A DNA stretch of 18,345 nt from Pseudomonadota bacterium (GCA_021785795.1 JAJYEK010000065.1:1-18345); one strand, 5' to 3'. Numbered from the stretch's first letter, positions 7,606 through 14,896 are shown. Program-made: numbers and translations. The notes: generated by a model not told the origin, from the sequence alone.

Positions 7606-8367
7606 TCAGTGACTGCCGACAACCATCGCGGCCTGGATCAGGGTCGCCAGGTTCACAAAGGCATGCATCGCAATGGGCGGATATATGGAATCGGTGCGCA
7701 GCCGCGCCATGCCGAGAAAGAGTCCGAATATGAATATCTCTGCAACCTCAGGGCGGCTATACTGAGCGTGGCTCAAGGCCCAGGCCAGGGCTGTCAGGAT
7801 GACCGCGGCAACGGGCCCTAATCTCGACCATCGCAGCCCCTGAAGCAGGAATCCGCGGAAGAACAGTTCTTCGAAAACCGGGGCGGCAATCACGATGGCG
7901 AACCAGAACAGCGGAGCGAGAGTCGCGGACCGGTACAAGGATAGAGTAAATTCCGGGCCCTGCGGATTCCGGATCAGAGGTTCCACGAGATCGGAAACCG
8001 CCATCAGCGCTAACGTGACGGCCAGCCATGCCATCAATGCGCGCGCTGGCACGCGATGCATGCCCAGGTAATCCGCCGGATCGCTGCCTTTGCGCAGGCG
8101 TGCAGCCCCCCACGTACACACTGTGCAGGCGCCGGCGCTTGCGACAGTTGCCAGCGAAAAAACCAGGCCATTGTCACTGAGTCCGGCTGCGGCTGCGCGC
8201 ACGGAGGCCTGCTGCCCGTGCTCCACTTCGTAAAGGGCGCATGCAAAAATGACCCCGAGCTGCACCAGCAGGAACGCCGCGGCAATTGCAACCCCGAAGG
8301 CTAGCGTGCGCCCGGGGCCCCAGATGTCAGGCCGATGGCGTAATGACGGTCGCGGCCGGATCTGCAT
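7606..8367 (-). CDS. CPBP family intramembrane metalloprotease
   Basis: A 253-residue polytopic membrane protein of the CPBP (CAAX protease and bacteriocin-processing) family. The motifs are in order: EExxxR as EELFFR (166-171), a His at 200 in WALSHAQ, and HxxxN as HAFVN (235-239). These supply the glutamate and histidines of the active site in membrane helices. Bacterial members serve in bacteriocin immunity, protein sorting or cleavage of membrane substrates; the substrate here is unknown. The start is supported by GGGAG about seven bases upstream. It is the third gene of a likely leftward operon after a DsrC-like protein and an HExxH protease, 41 bases from the latter. Confidence 0.88.
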   Translation of the reverse strand: MQIRPRPSLRHRPDIWGPGRTLAFGVAIAAAFLLVQLGVIFACALYEVEHGQQASVRAAAAGLSDNGLVFSLATVASAGACTVCTWGAARLRKGSDPADYLGMHRVPARALMAWLAVTLALMAVSDLVEPLIRNPQGPEFTLSLYRSATLAPLFWFAIVIAAPVFEELFFRGFLLQGLRWSRLGPVAAVILTALAWALSHAQYSRPEVAEIFIFGLFLGMARLRTDSIYPPIAMHAFVNLATLIQAAMVVGSH

Positions 8368-8408
8368 GGTGGCTCCCTGGAGAACATCTCCGGCGGGTCA
8401 TGTGCCGG

Positions 8409-8933
8409 CTACCAATGCCCTGCCCAGGCCATCCCCGCCAAACCGATGCTGCTGACCAGCATCCAGCGCGATATTGCCACGATTCGCAGGTCCTGTCTCG
8501 AAGGAACTGCGGCGTACATGAGACAGGCGATGATATAGGCCCAGCCGGCCTCGCCTGCACTGAACCGTGGGTTTAGGCCGACCCTCCAGGCCATCAGCAT
8601 GAGTGCCGTGGGCAGCAAGGATAGCGGCGCCAGCCCGATGAAAACCCCGTTGTACCAGCGCAGGTTTGCGAATTCGACGCTTCCGAGAACCATCTGTCCG
8701 CCGCTGTATCGTGGCCACAGCCTGAGTCCCAGGGGCCGGCCGCCGCACAAGGCGCCGGTTATCCAATGTGCCAGCTCGTGAAGGAGTGTTCCCGGGATCA
8801 CCACGACGGAATGCAGCACGGTCCGCAGCCGCAGGAGGATGAATAGTGCAAGATAGCCGGAGACCGCGGCCAAATACGCGACTCCGGTTTTCGAATGAAG
8901 TCCTAACCAGATGGTTCGCAAGATTTCCGCCAT
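8409..8933 (-). CDS. M50-like membrane metalloprotease (HExxH)
   Basis: A 174-residue integral membrane protein with HELAH at residues 52-56 inside a hydrophobic segment (IPGTLLHELAHWITGAL), the zinc site expected of site-2-protease-like enzymes. A later PSRQD stretch (144-148) could supply the third metal ligand, as a conserved Asp does in the M50 clan. Hydrophobic segments lie at about 18-36, 44-62, 95-117, 128-143 and 155-171. There is no PDZ domain. I cannot name a subfamily. The ribosome binding site is weak. It lies between the DsrC-like gene (56 bases upstream) and the CPBP protease gene (41 bases downstream), all leftward, so cotranscription is likely. Confidence 0.75.
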   Translation of the reverse strand: MAEILRTIWLGLHSKTGVAYLAAVSGYLALFILLRLRTVLHSVVVIPGTLLHELAHWITGALCGGRPLGLRLWPRYSGGQMVLGSVEFANLRWYNGVFIGLAPLSLLPTALMLMAWRVGLNPRFSAGEAGWAYIIACLMYAAVPSRQDLRIVAISRWMLVSSIGLAGMAWAGHW

Positions 8934-8989
8934 GGAATGTTTTGGCCGGGCTGGTTTCTTCGCGCCGGGCAGGCTATCCCGTGTGTCGG

Positions 8990-9331
8990 TCAGACGTCCA
9001 GCATCAGCTTCCGCGGTTTGGTCATTCCGGCGATCTTGCAGGCCTGCTGACCGTAGCCGTAAGGAAACAGCTCGTAAAGGTACTTGCGGGTTGCCCGTTC
9101 CTTGCCCATCCGTTCGCCCATTGCCTTCAGCAATACCCTCGCTTCCGGCACCGAGTGGTGCGTCTCATAATATTCCCGCACGAAATTCACCACCACCCAT
9201 CGCTGCTGGGTCATCTCCAGCGACTCGATGCGGGCAATGCGTTCGGCGATCGTCCGGTCCCAGACGGAAGGATCGAGCAGAAAGCCTTCTTCGTCGGTGT
9301 CCAGCACCCTTCCGTTCACCTCGATCCCCAT
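8990..9331 (-). CDS. DsrC/TusE-fold protein lacking the penultimate cysteine (RspA-like)
   Basis: A 113-residue protein of the DsrC/TusE family: VNGRVLDTDEEGFL (5-18), WVVVNFVREYYETH (45-58) and YLYELFPYGYGQQACKIAGMTKP (84-106). DsrC carries sulfur on a penultimate C-terminal cysteine and uses a second cysteine ten residues earlier. Here only that inner cysteine (Cys98) remains, and the tail ends KLMLDV without cysteine. It cannot act as a normal sulfur carrier or as TusE, which keeps the penultimate cysteine. Homologues of this kind have been grouped as regulatory sulfur-related proteins (RspA). The start is supported by an AGGAG/AGGAA site upstream. It is the first gene of a leftward set with two membrane proteases. 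Confidence 0.88.
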   Translation of the reverse strand: MGIEVNGRVLDTDEEGFLLDPSVWDRTIAERIARIESLEMTQQRWVVVNFVREYYETHHSVPEARVLLKAMGERMGKERATRKYLYELFPYGYGQQACKIAGMTKPRKLMLDV

Positions 9332-9780
9332 TTTCCTGGCTCCTCTCTATTCGGCAACAGCCGGTTCGTGTTCCGGAGCGGCAGCCCCGGCTGGTTGTGG
9401 CGCTGTCTCCACCACCACTTGCCCTTTTACGGAGGCAGAGGACCAAACCAAGTATATGAATTGGCCGTTGTTTGTTTACTACCCCAAAGGGATATGGTCC
9501 CGAAGAAGGTGGATTTATCGTGTCTGGATGTATCTCCTGCCGCGCTGCGGGATAGCTGCTGCGCGCCTGAATGCCGGGCAATTCCCGTGCCAGACCTGGG
9601 CTGCCATGCCGGCCGTGGACCCATGCCGCGGGGCAGCTGCCATCGCCATCGCTGCCTGCCCGCTTGTCCGGATTTTCAAAGCGAATGTCGCAGCCGCCTG
9701 GCGGCAGGGCCCCGCCGATTCGGTGCAGCGCCTATACTCACCCAGTGTCTTTCGAAAACCCGATGCCGGGAAATCCAGCC
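9332..9780. other. Divergent intergenic region
   Basis: About 450 bases between the leftward DsrC-like gene and the rightward WYL-like gene. A moderate leftward promoter may be TAAACA (-35, 9473-9478) and TATACT (-10, 9451-9456, read on the minus strand) with a 16-base spacer, giving a leader of about 115 bases. On the plus strand TATACT at 9733-9738 could be a -10 for the WYL-like gene, but it lacks a -35. No convincing gene is present. Confidence 0.35.
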
Positions 9781-10245
9781 ATGACTCCCGATATATTGAA
9801 ACGGCTCAGTCAGTCCATAAAGGAAAGGCGGTGCACGGTCCTGCGTTATGATGGCCAACAGCACGTTCGCGTCGTCGAGCCGCACGTGATCTACACCGAC
9901 CGCGAAGGCGTCATGGTGGTAGGCTGCTTTCAGACGCGAGGCCCCGGAAATGCCGGTGCGCATGCTGTGACGTGGCAGATTCTGCAGCTGCGCAGAATCG
10001 AATCGGTATTTCTGCTGGATATTGGATTCAAGGTCCGCACGGACCGGGGGTTCGATCCCGGAAGCCTCGAGTTCCAGCGTGGTCTCGTCGCAATCGTTGC
10101 GACCGAGGGCATGTCCTCGCGCATGGCGCAGAGCGGCCGGTCGCCAGCGATGCTTTGGTATCAGGCGCGCGGCTGGCTGTGGGGTGTAGGTTCCGCGATA
10201 GACCGGGTGCTGTCCGATCGGGGCTGGAATTCGCGCGACCACTGA
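9781..10245 (+). CDS. Small WYL-like domain protein without a DNA-binding domain
   Basis: A 154-residue protein. Residues 8-85 follow the WYL domain pattern: a helix with an IKERRCTVLRYDG stretch, then VVEPHVIYTDREGVMVVGCFQ, and a final RIESVFLLDIGFKV strand. WYL domains bind nucleic acid or small ligands and usually sit behind a helix-turn-helix. None is present here, so this would be a lone WYL-like protein. The WYL triplet itself is not kept, and the match is by pattern rather than strict identity. The C-terminal half (MSSRMAQSGRSP to GWLWGVGSAIDRVL) is unfamiliar. ATG 9781 is chosen with a weak GGGAAA site upstream; ATG 9763 is in frame. Confidence 0.6.
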   Translation: MTPDILKRLSQSIKERRCTVLRYDGQQHVRVVEPHVIYTDREGVMVVGCFQTRGPGNAGAHAVTWQILQLRRIESVFLLDIGFKVRTDRGFDPGSLEFQRGLVAIVATEGMSSRMAQSGRSPAMLWYQARGWLWGVGSAIDRVLSDRGWNSRDH

Positions 10246-10926
10246 GGCTGCGGCACGCGGGGTTTGCTGCGCGAAGTCCACCAGTCTATTCGTCATGGTC
10301 GGCGTGCCGGCCGCTGGGATATACCGGGTGTTGGATGCCAGGTTCGATGTGCCTGCCGGCGATGGACTGTTGGCCGATGGTCTACGCGCTTCCGACCGCA
10401 GGTTCGTGATGTTTGGTGACAAGCTCTTGGGACGCATGAGCAGGAGTTGCGATCCGCTTGGTCCCGCTGCGACCGACGGATAGCCGCTGGTGCGCAGGGA
10501 CGCGCCGTCATCCCGCCGGTCTGGAACCGAACCGGTCTTCCCATGGTCCGTCGCCGTCTGCGACGAACGATACCCTATTGAAATTCCCGTTGCCGGGGGA
10601 TAACGCCCGATTGCTGCCCGGCCATCAACGCGAGGGGGTCGGTACAGCCCTTGAGCTGATGTGTCTGTGGTGGCTGCAGGCCGGCCGCAATGGGAATCAT
10701 CCTTGATTTGCAGGGCATCGTCCGTCTCATCCACTGCCAAACGACGATCTCCGGATGACCTTTGAGTGAGAAGGTCCGTGCGTTCGTTGCCGGAGTCAAC
10801 CTGCTGGCCGCGGCGACCGGCGAGGCCGGCGTGCAATGATGGCCCGGCTTGCGCTGGGCATGTGTTTAGCCTGTCGTTATGGTCTGCAGGTCGGGCCTCT
10901 GCCCGCGGCGGGGTTGATCCCCGAAT
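10246..10926. other. Intergenic region without a supportable gene
   Basis: About 680 bases between the WYL-like gene and the end of nsrR. Open frames exist on both strands (for example 10575-10799 minus and 10458-10706 plus), but their products are rich in Pro, Arg and Gln, have no recognisable motif, and lack good ribosome binding sites. A hairpin CGGGG-TTGAT-CCCCG (10909-10923) lies just beyond the nsrR stop and could end that transcript. It may be decayed coding DNA. Confidence 0.4.
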
Positions 10927-11400
10927 TTAGGCCGGAGTCTCCGCGGCCTTGGGAAGGTGGTGTGATCTGATCACCAACAGCGGCGCAAGGCGCCGGTCTG
11001 TCCGGAGCAGGTCGGCCAGCGTGGTGCGGTCAAGCGTGCGAAAGAATGCCTCGAGTGCCTCGGCCAGAACGCCCCGCAGCAGGCACGCCGGGATGATCGG
11101 ACAGCGGTTGTTGTGCGGGCGATCGAAGCATTCAACCAGCGCGGTGTCGGCCTCGGTGGCGCGCACCACCGCGCCCACATTGATTTCTGCGGGCGCGAGC
11201 CGCAAGCGAATGCCGCCCCCCTTTCCCCGTACGGTTTCAACATAACCGCGCCGGCTCAGGGTGTGGACCACCTTCATCAGATGGTTCTTGGAAATGCCAT
11301 AGACTTCAGCGATTTCATGGATGGTGGCCAGGCCTTCGTGGTGCACGCCAAGATAAAGCAGGACGCGCAGGCTGTAGTCAGAAAACACGGTCAGGCGCAT
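10927..11400 (-). CDS. nsrR: Rrf2-family nitric-oxide-sensing repressor NsrR
   Basis: A 157-residue Rrf2-family regulator beginning MRLTVFSDYSLRVLLYLG, the usual NsrR opening. A winged helix covers about residues 20-62, with HEIAEVYGISKNHLMKVVHTL and the GKGGGIRL wing. The iron-sulfur ligands Cys91, Cys100 and Cys106 have the C-x8-C-x5-C spacing typical of NsrR, whose cluster is destroyed by NO so that repression is lifted. IscR uses a different spacing. The start at 11400 matches the family N-terminus; an ATG at 11433 would add 11 residues. It is divergent from a DsrC-like gene, and a strong NsrR-type operator lies between them, so it probably represses itself and that neighbour. Confidence 0.92.
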   Translation of the reverse strand: MRLTVFSDYSLRVLLYLGVHHEGLATIHEIAEVYGISKNHLMKVVHTLSRRGYVETVRGKGGGIRLRLAPAEINVGAVVRATEADTALVECFDRPHNNRCPIIPACLLRGVLAEALEAFFRTLDRTTLADLLRTDRRLAPLLVIRSHHLPKAAETPA

Positions 11401-11441
11401 AGGCTTTATTCCAGGGATATCCAAAAGAGGCATTGGAGATA

Positions 11442-11470
11442 TTGATTATGATATGGTGCCATGTTATATA
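11442..11470 (+). promoter_or_regulatory. Predicted promoter of the second DsrC-like gene
   Basis: TTGATT (11442-11447) and TATATA (11465-11470) are separated by 17 bases in a strongly A/T-rich stretch. The start point would fall near 11477, inside the NsrR operator, which is a good position for repression. Confidence 0.55.
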
Positions 11471-11471
11471 A

Positions 11472-11494
11472 AAGATGTACATATAATATATCTT
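11472..11494. promoter_or_regulatory. NsrR operator
   Basis: Two 11-base half-sites, AAGATGTACAT and TAATATATCTT, flank a central A (11-1-11). This matches the gammaproteobacterial NsrR consensus of AAGATG-type halves. The site lies 72 bases before nsrR and 118 bases before the DsrC-like gene, and would cover the start of the rightward transcript. Confidence 0.82.
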
Positions 11495-11611
11495 TAATTA
11501 GTGTTGGTAGTTGGGCGTACGAGTACAGCGCCCTGGGTCCGCCCCGGCAGGTCCCGGCAACGGCCTGCGGAGGCAATGATCGGGCAAATTTCTTGAGGAG
11601 ACGCAGCCGCT

Positions 11612-11941
11612 ATGCAGGTGCAGACGAACGGGCTTGTCACAGACAACGAGGGCTTTCTTGTCGATCCTGACGATTGGAACAGTGTTGTCGCCGAAGAATT
11701 GGCCAGGCGAGAGAACATCAGCCTGCAATCGGAGCACTGGGAAGTGCTCAACTTCATGCGCGACTATTTTACCCAACACCATGTTGCAGCGGATGCACGT
11801 TTCGTGATCAAGTTTCTCAACGAGAAGTACGGCAGTGGCTCAGGGCGTGACCGGCTCTACAAGCTGTTCCCGTATGGCTATATGCAGCAGGCCTGCAAGG
11901 TGGCTGGCATGCGCAGGCCGCGCGCGTGGAGCACGGGCTAG
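11612..11941 (+). CDS. Second DsrC/TusE-fold protein lacking the penultimate cysteine
   Basis: A 109-residue DsrC-family protein: TNGLVTDNEGFLVDP (5-19), EHWEVLNFMRDYF (41-53) and LYKLFPYGYMQQACKVAGM (82-100). As in the other copy in this window, only the inner cysteine (Cys95) is present and the tail ends RRPRAWSTG with no penultimate cysteine. It therefore cannot make the trisulfide or disulfide used by DsrC, nor work as TusE. A GAGGAG site (11595-11600) lies 11 bases before the ATG. It is divergent from nsrR across an NsrR operator, so its expression is probably released by nitric oxide. A regulatory or partner-binding role is inferred. The two copies differ at many positions and are old paralogues rather than a recent duplication. 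Confidence 0.88.
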   Translation: MQVQTNGLVTDNEGFLVDPDDWNSVVAEELARRENISLQSEHWEVLNFMRDYFTQHHVAADARFVIKFLNEKYGSGSGRDRLYKLFPYGYMQQACKVAGMRRPRAWSTG

Positions 11942-12033
11942 CGCGGCGCGCACATTTTGGCGGGATTCACCGCTTGACCGGTCTGGTCCCTGGTTCTCCC
12001 GACCGGGATCGGCCCGCCGGTGGTGTGCGGAGG

Positions 12034-12054
12034 CGCCTTCCGAGGGCGAAGGCG
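12034..12054. terminator. Possible hairpin after the second DsrC-like gene
   Basis: A perfect seven-base stem (CGCCTTC at 12034-12040, GAAGGCG at 12048-12054) with a seven-base loop lies between the DsrC-like gene and the next operon. It has no T-run, so it may be a weak terminator or only a structured spacer. Confidence 0.35.
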
Positions 12055-12177
12055 GGCTGGCACACTACAGGCCCAGGGAGTGCCAGACCCGTAGCCGGTT
12101 GCCGGACGCGAACACGGGTCGCTTAACCATGCACTGAAGTGCGGTGAGGTGCGACGCCAGCTGCCTGACGCCTTTCG

Positions 12178-12191
12178 TTGACTTATGTCAA
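12178..12191. promoter_or_regulatory. FNR/Anr box before the radical SAM-ubiUV operon
   Basis: TTGAC-TTAT-GTCAA is a perfect palindrome that matches the FNR/Anr consensus TTGA(T/C)-N4-(A/G)TCAA. Its centre is 41.5 bases before position 12226, the class II activator position. A -10-like TAGATT lies at 12215-12220. It predicts activation of the whole operon when oxygen is low. Confidence 0.85.
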
Positions 12192-12225
12192 GGTTGGCGC
12201 CTACCGTTTGCCTTTAGATTTCGGT

Positions 12226-12858
12226 ATGAGTAATCAGCTTTCATCTTGCCTCGAGGCGCCCGGTGGCGTAGTTTCGTACGTCCTGCACGGCAACTGCTAC
12301 CTTAATATCACGAACCGCTGTACGTTGCGGTGCAGCTTTTGCCCGAAATTCAATGGCACCTGGGATGTGCAGGGCAGCGCCATGCGCCTGCGCCGGGAGC
12401 CGACCGCAGACGAAATCCTGGATGCCGTAGGAGACCCGCGGCAGTATCACGAGGTTGTTTTTTGCGGGCTGGGGGAGCCGACGCTGCGCCTTTACACGTC
12501 GCTCGAGATCGCCTCGCGACTGCGCGCGCGCGGGGCACGTGTGCGCATCAACACCGACGGCCTTGGCAACTTGGTCTATGGCAGGGACGTTACCCCGGAT
12601 CTGGAAGACAACATCGACGCGCTGTCGATATCGCTCAATGCCCAGAACGAGATCCTGTACAACCGCTATTGCCGGCCGAAGCTTGCGGGAGCCTACCGCT
12701 CTCTGCTCGATTTCGCGCGGCGCGCACGCGATTTTGTGCCCGAGGTAACGCTCACCGCGATCGACGGCCTTCCAGGTGTCGACATGGATGCCTGCGCCAG
12801 CATCGCGGCCGGTGTCGGCGCCAAGTTCCGCCGCCGCGTCCTCGATGAGGTTGGCTAG
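12226..12858 (+). CDS. TatD-linked-type radical SAM protein
   Basis: A 210-residue radical SAM protein resembling the TatD-associated family (TIGR04038 type). CTLRCSFC (32-39) gives the CxxxCxxC cluster motif. FCGLGEPTLR (79-88) is the GGE-like SAM-binding region, and RINTDGLGNL, DALSISLNAQ and YNRYCRPK follow as in the family. The reaction is unknown. There is no tatD gene in the window. The start at 12226 is the only ATG before the cysteine motif that lies downstream of the FNR box. An in-frame TTG at 12178 is inside that box and is rejected. No ribosome binding site precedes 12226, and the predicted transcript starts at the same base. It is first in an operon with a second radical SAM gene (9-base gap), ubiU, ubiV and a lipoate-ligase fusion. 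Confidence 0.82.
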   Translation: MSNQLSSCLEAPGGVVSYVLHGNCYLNITNRCTLRCSFCPKFNGTWDVQGSAMRLRREPTADEILDAVGDPRQYHEVVFCGLGEPTLRLYTSLEIASRLRARGARVRINTDGLGNLVYGRDVTPDLEDNIDALSISLNAQNEILYNRYCRPKLAGAYRSLLDFARRARDFVPEVTLTAIDGLPGVDMDACASIAAGVGAKFRRRVLDEVG

Positions 12859-12867
12859 CTTTCCCGG

Positions 12868-13824
12868 ATGGCTCTGTCGGATTATGTCGCAACCTTCGGG
12901 CAAGCCATGCTGCGCCGCTATGGCGAGCGTGTGCACAAGATCGCGCTCGACGCGGGGTTTACGTGCCCTAATCGCGACGAAAGCAAGGGTCGCGGCGGGT
13001 GCACCTTCTGCAACAATGCGTCCTTCAGCCCGAACGGCCGCCGGCCGCCTGCGATCGCGCGGCAGATCGAAGCCGGCCGTGCCGTGGTCGCGCGCCGCAC
13101 CGGCGCGCGGTACGTTTTGGCCTATTTTCAGGCATATACCAACACCTATGGCGGCGTCGACCAGCTGCGGGCCCTCTATGACGAGGCGCTGGCGCAGCCA
13201 GGCGTGATTGGGATGTCGGTCGGGACGCGGCCAGACTGCGTGCCACTCGAGGTGCTCGATCTGTTGCAGGAATACCGCGATGCTGGCTATGAGGTGTGGC
13301 TGGAACTCGGATTGCAGTCGAGTTTTGATGCGACACTTCGACGCGTGAACCGCGGCCATGGCTATTCTGAATACCGCACGGCGGTCCGTGCAGCACGATC
13401 GCGCGGCATGCCGGTCTGCACCCATCTGATTCTGGGCCTTCCGGGGGAGGGCGCCAGCCACTATCGCACGACGCTTGCCCGCGTCATCGATCTGGGTGTG
13501 GACGGCCTGAAACTGCATCCACTGCACGTCGTGAAGGGCACGCAACTTGCCAATGAATGGCGCCGCGGCCGATATCAACCCATCCGCGAGGACGAATACA
13601 TCGAGTTGGCCGCCGATCTCATTGAAATGACGCCGGCGGATGTGCTCTACCATCGGGTGACGGGCACTGCGTCCCCCGGCATTTTGCTTGCGCCGTCCTG
13701 GTGTGGACACAAATGGCGGGTGTTGAACGGGATTGAGGCGGCGCTCCGGCGTCGCGGCACCGCGCAAGGCGGCGCGTTGCGGCGTGCCGCGCCCGGACAT
13801 GCTGCCGTAGGGGGCATAAATTGA
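12868..13824 (+). CDS. YhcC-type radical SAM protein (TIGR01212 family)
   Basis: A 318-residue radical SAM protein of the YhcC/TIGR01212 family, near the 309 residues of E. coli YhcC. The family signature FTCPNRDESKGRGGCTFCNN places cysteines at 33, 45 and 48. AYFQAYTNTYGGVDQLRALYDEAL, GMSVGTRPDCV, ELGLQSSFDATLRRVNRGH and HLILGLPGE are typical. Its substrate is not established; relatives include enzymes acting on tRNA or small molecules. The C-terminal 30 residues are a basic, Ala/Gly-rich tail. It begins nine bases after the first radical SAM gene, and its stop overlaps the TTG start of ubiU (TTGA, 13821-13824), so translation is probably coupled. Confidence 0.88.
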   Translation: MALSDYVATFGQAMLRRYGERVHKIALDAGFTCPNRDESKGRGGCTFCNNASFSPNGRRPPAIARQIEAGRAVVARRTGARYVLAYFQAYTNTYGGVDQLRALYDEALAQPGVIGMSVGTRPDCVPLEVLDLLQEYRDAGYEVWLELGLQSSFDATLRRVNRGHGYSEYRTAVRAARSRGMPVCTHLILGLPGEGASHYRTTLARVIDLGVDGLKLHPLHVVKGTQLANEWRRGRYQPIREDEYIELAADLIEMTPADVLYHRVTGTASPGILLAPSWCGHKWRVLNGIEAALRRRGTAQGGALRRAAPGHAAVGGIN

Positions 13825-14840
13825 ACTCCAGACTCGAGCTCGTCTGTCCCGCCGGCAGCCTGCCGGCGCTGAAGGTAGCGGTGGACCACGGCGCCGACGC
13901 CGTGTATCTCGGCTTCCGAAATGCTACGAACGCCCGCAATTTTGCCGGGTTGAATTTCGATGACAACGACATGCGCCGTGGCATACAGTATGCGCATGAA
14001 CACGGCGCGCGCGTATTTCTCGCGCTCAATACCTATGCCCGCGCCGGGCAGTGGGCCGACTGGACACACGCGGCGGATGTTGCAGCGGGTCTGGGCGTGG
14101 ATGCGGTAATCCTCGCCGATCCAGGGCTCATGCGCTATTGCCGAGAGCGGCACCCGGAGCTGCGACTTCATCTGTCGGTGCAGGGGTCGGCTACCAACCC
14201 AGAGGCTATCGGATTTTACGTGCGCCAGTTCGGGGTGCAGCGTGTGGTTTTGCCGCGCGTCCTGTCTCTCAACCAAGTGCGCTACGTGATTGGCAACGCC
14301 CCGGCGGAAGCCGAAGTCTTCGGTTTCGGAAGTCTGTGCGTCATGGTCGAAGGACGCTGCGCGCTCTCGTCCTATGTCACCGGAGAATCCCCTAACACCT
14401 GCGGAGTCTGCTCGCCAGCCAAGGCGGTACGCTGGGAAGAATCGGGAAGCAGTCGCCGATCGCGCTTGAACGGCGTGCTTATCGACGTGTACGCGCCGGG
14501 CGAAAGTGCCGGCTACCCGACGTTGTGCAAGGGCCGGTTCGTCGTCCGGGGAGGACCGGATCCGTCGCCGGCCTACGCCCTGGAAGAACCAACGAGCCTG
14601 AACGTGCTCGGAATACTGCCAGAGCTCCTGCAATCGGGTGTAGCGGCCATCAAGGTCGAGGGACGACAGCGCAGTCCGGCCTATGTCGGCCAGGTCACAC
14701 GCGTTCTGCGCGCGGCGCTCGACGCCTGCATGCGTGATCCCGTGGGCTACGCGCCGCGCCCGGAATGGATCGCCGAACTGGACCGTCTGGCCGAGGGGCG
14801 GCAGCACACGCTCGGCGCGATCGATCGTGCGTGGCAGTAG
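13821..14840 (+). CDS. ubiU: UbiU, oxygen-independent ubiquinone hydroxylation (U32 family)
   Basis: A 339-residue U32-family protein that closely follows E. coli UbiU (331 residues): LELVCPAGSLPALKVAVDHGADAVYLG, NATNARNFAGLNF, LHLSVQGSATNPEAI, FGSLCVMVEGRCALSSYVTGESPNTCGVCSPA, YPTLCKGRF, LEEPTSLN and KVEGRQRSPAYV. The [4Fe-4S] ligands correspond to Cys173, Cys180, Cys197 and Cys236. With UbiV it forms the complex that hydroxylates ubiquinone precursors without O2. It starts at TTG 13821, overlapping the YhcC stop, with a G-rich ribosome binding site (GGGGG) five or so bases upstream. ubiV follows after 56 bases. Confidence 0.95.
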   Translation: MNSRLELVCPAGSLPALKVAVDHGADAVYLGFRNATNARNFAGLNFDDNDMRRGIQYAHEHGARVFLALNTYARAGQWADWTHAADVAAGLGVDAVILADPGLMRYCRERHPELRLHLSVQGSATNPEAIGFYVRQFGVQRVVLPRVLSLNQVRYVIGNAPAEAEVFGFGSLCVMVEGRCALSSYVTGESPNTCGVCSPAKAVRWEESGSSRRSRLNGVLIDVYAPGESAGYPTLCKGRFVVRGGPDPSPAYALEEPTSLNVLGILPELLQSGVAAIKVEGRQRSPAYVGQVTRVLRAALDACMRDPVGYAPRPEWIAELDRLAEGRQHTLGAIDRAWQ

Positions 14841-14896
14841 CTGCCAGCCATGACGACCCCATCCCGATTCCGGCTGGATCGCAGCGAAGAGGCCCC

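Noticed and set aside
8846..9784. 312-codon plus-strand open frame over the DsrC-like gene
   Set aside because: It is antisense to the DsrC-family gene, which is certain. The product has many scattered Cys, Pro and Arg and no motif.
10049..10058. tRNA T-loop-like sequence GGTTCGATCC
   Set aside because: It lies inside the WYL-like gene, and no acceptor or anticodon stem can be drawn around it.
9676..10836. 386-codon minus-strand open frame
   Set aside because: It spans the WYL-like gene and an intergenic region, has Arg/Pro/Thr-rich low-information sequence and no ribosome binding site.
11442..11455. Possible FNR half-site TTGAT in the nsrR intergenic region
   Set aside because: The second half (ATCAA) is not present. 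The sequence is better explained as a -35 element.
12178..12225. TTG at 12178 as the start of the first radical SAM gene
   Set aside because: The codon is part of the FNR palindrome and upstream of the predicted transcript start; the family homology begins later.
12241..13800. 519-codon open frame on the minus strand under the two radical SAM genes
   Set aside because: It is antisense to two clear genes. The product is rich in Arg, Ala and His without motifs, as expected from the codon bias of GC-rich DNA.
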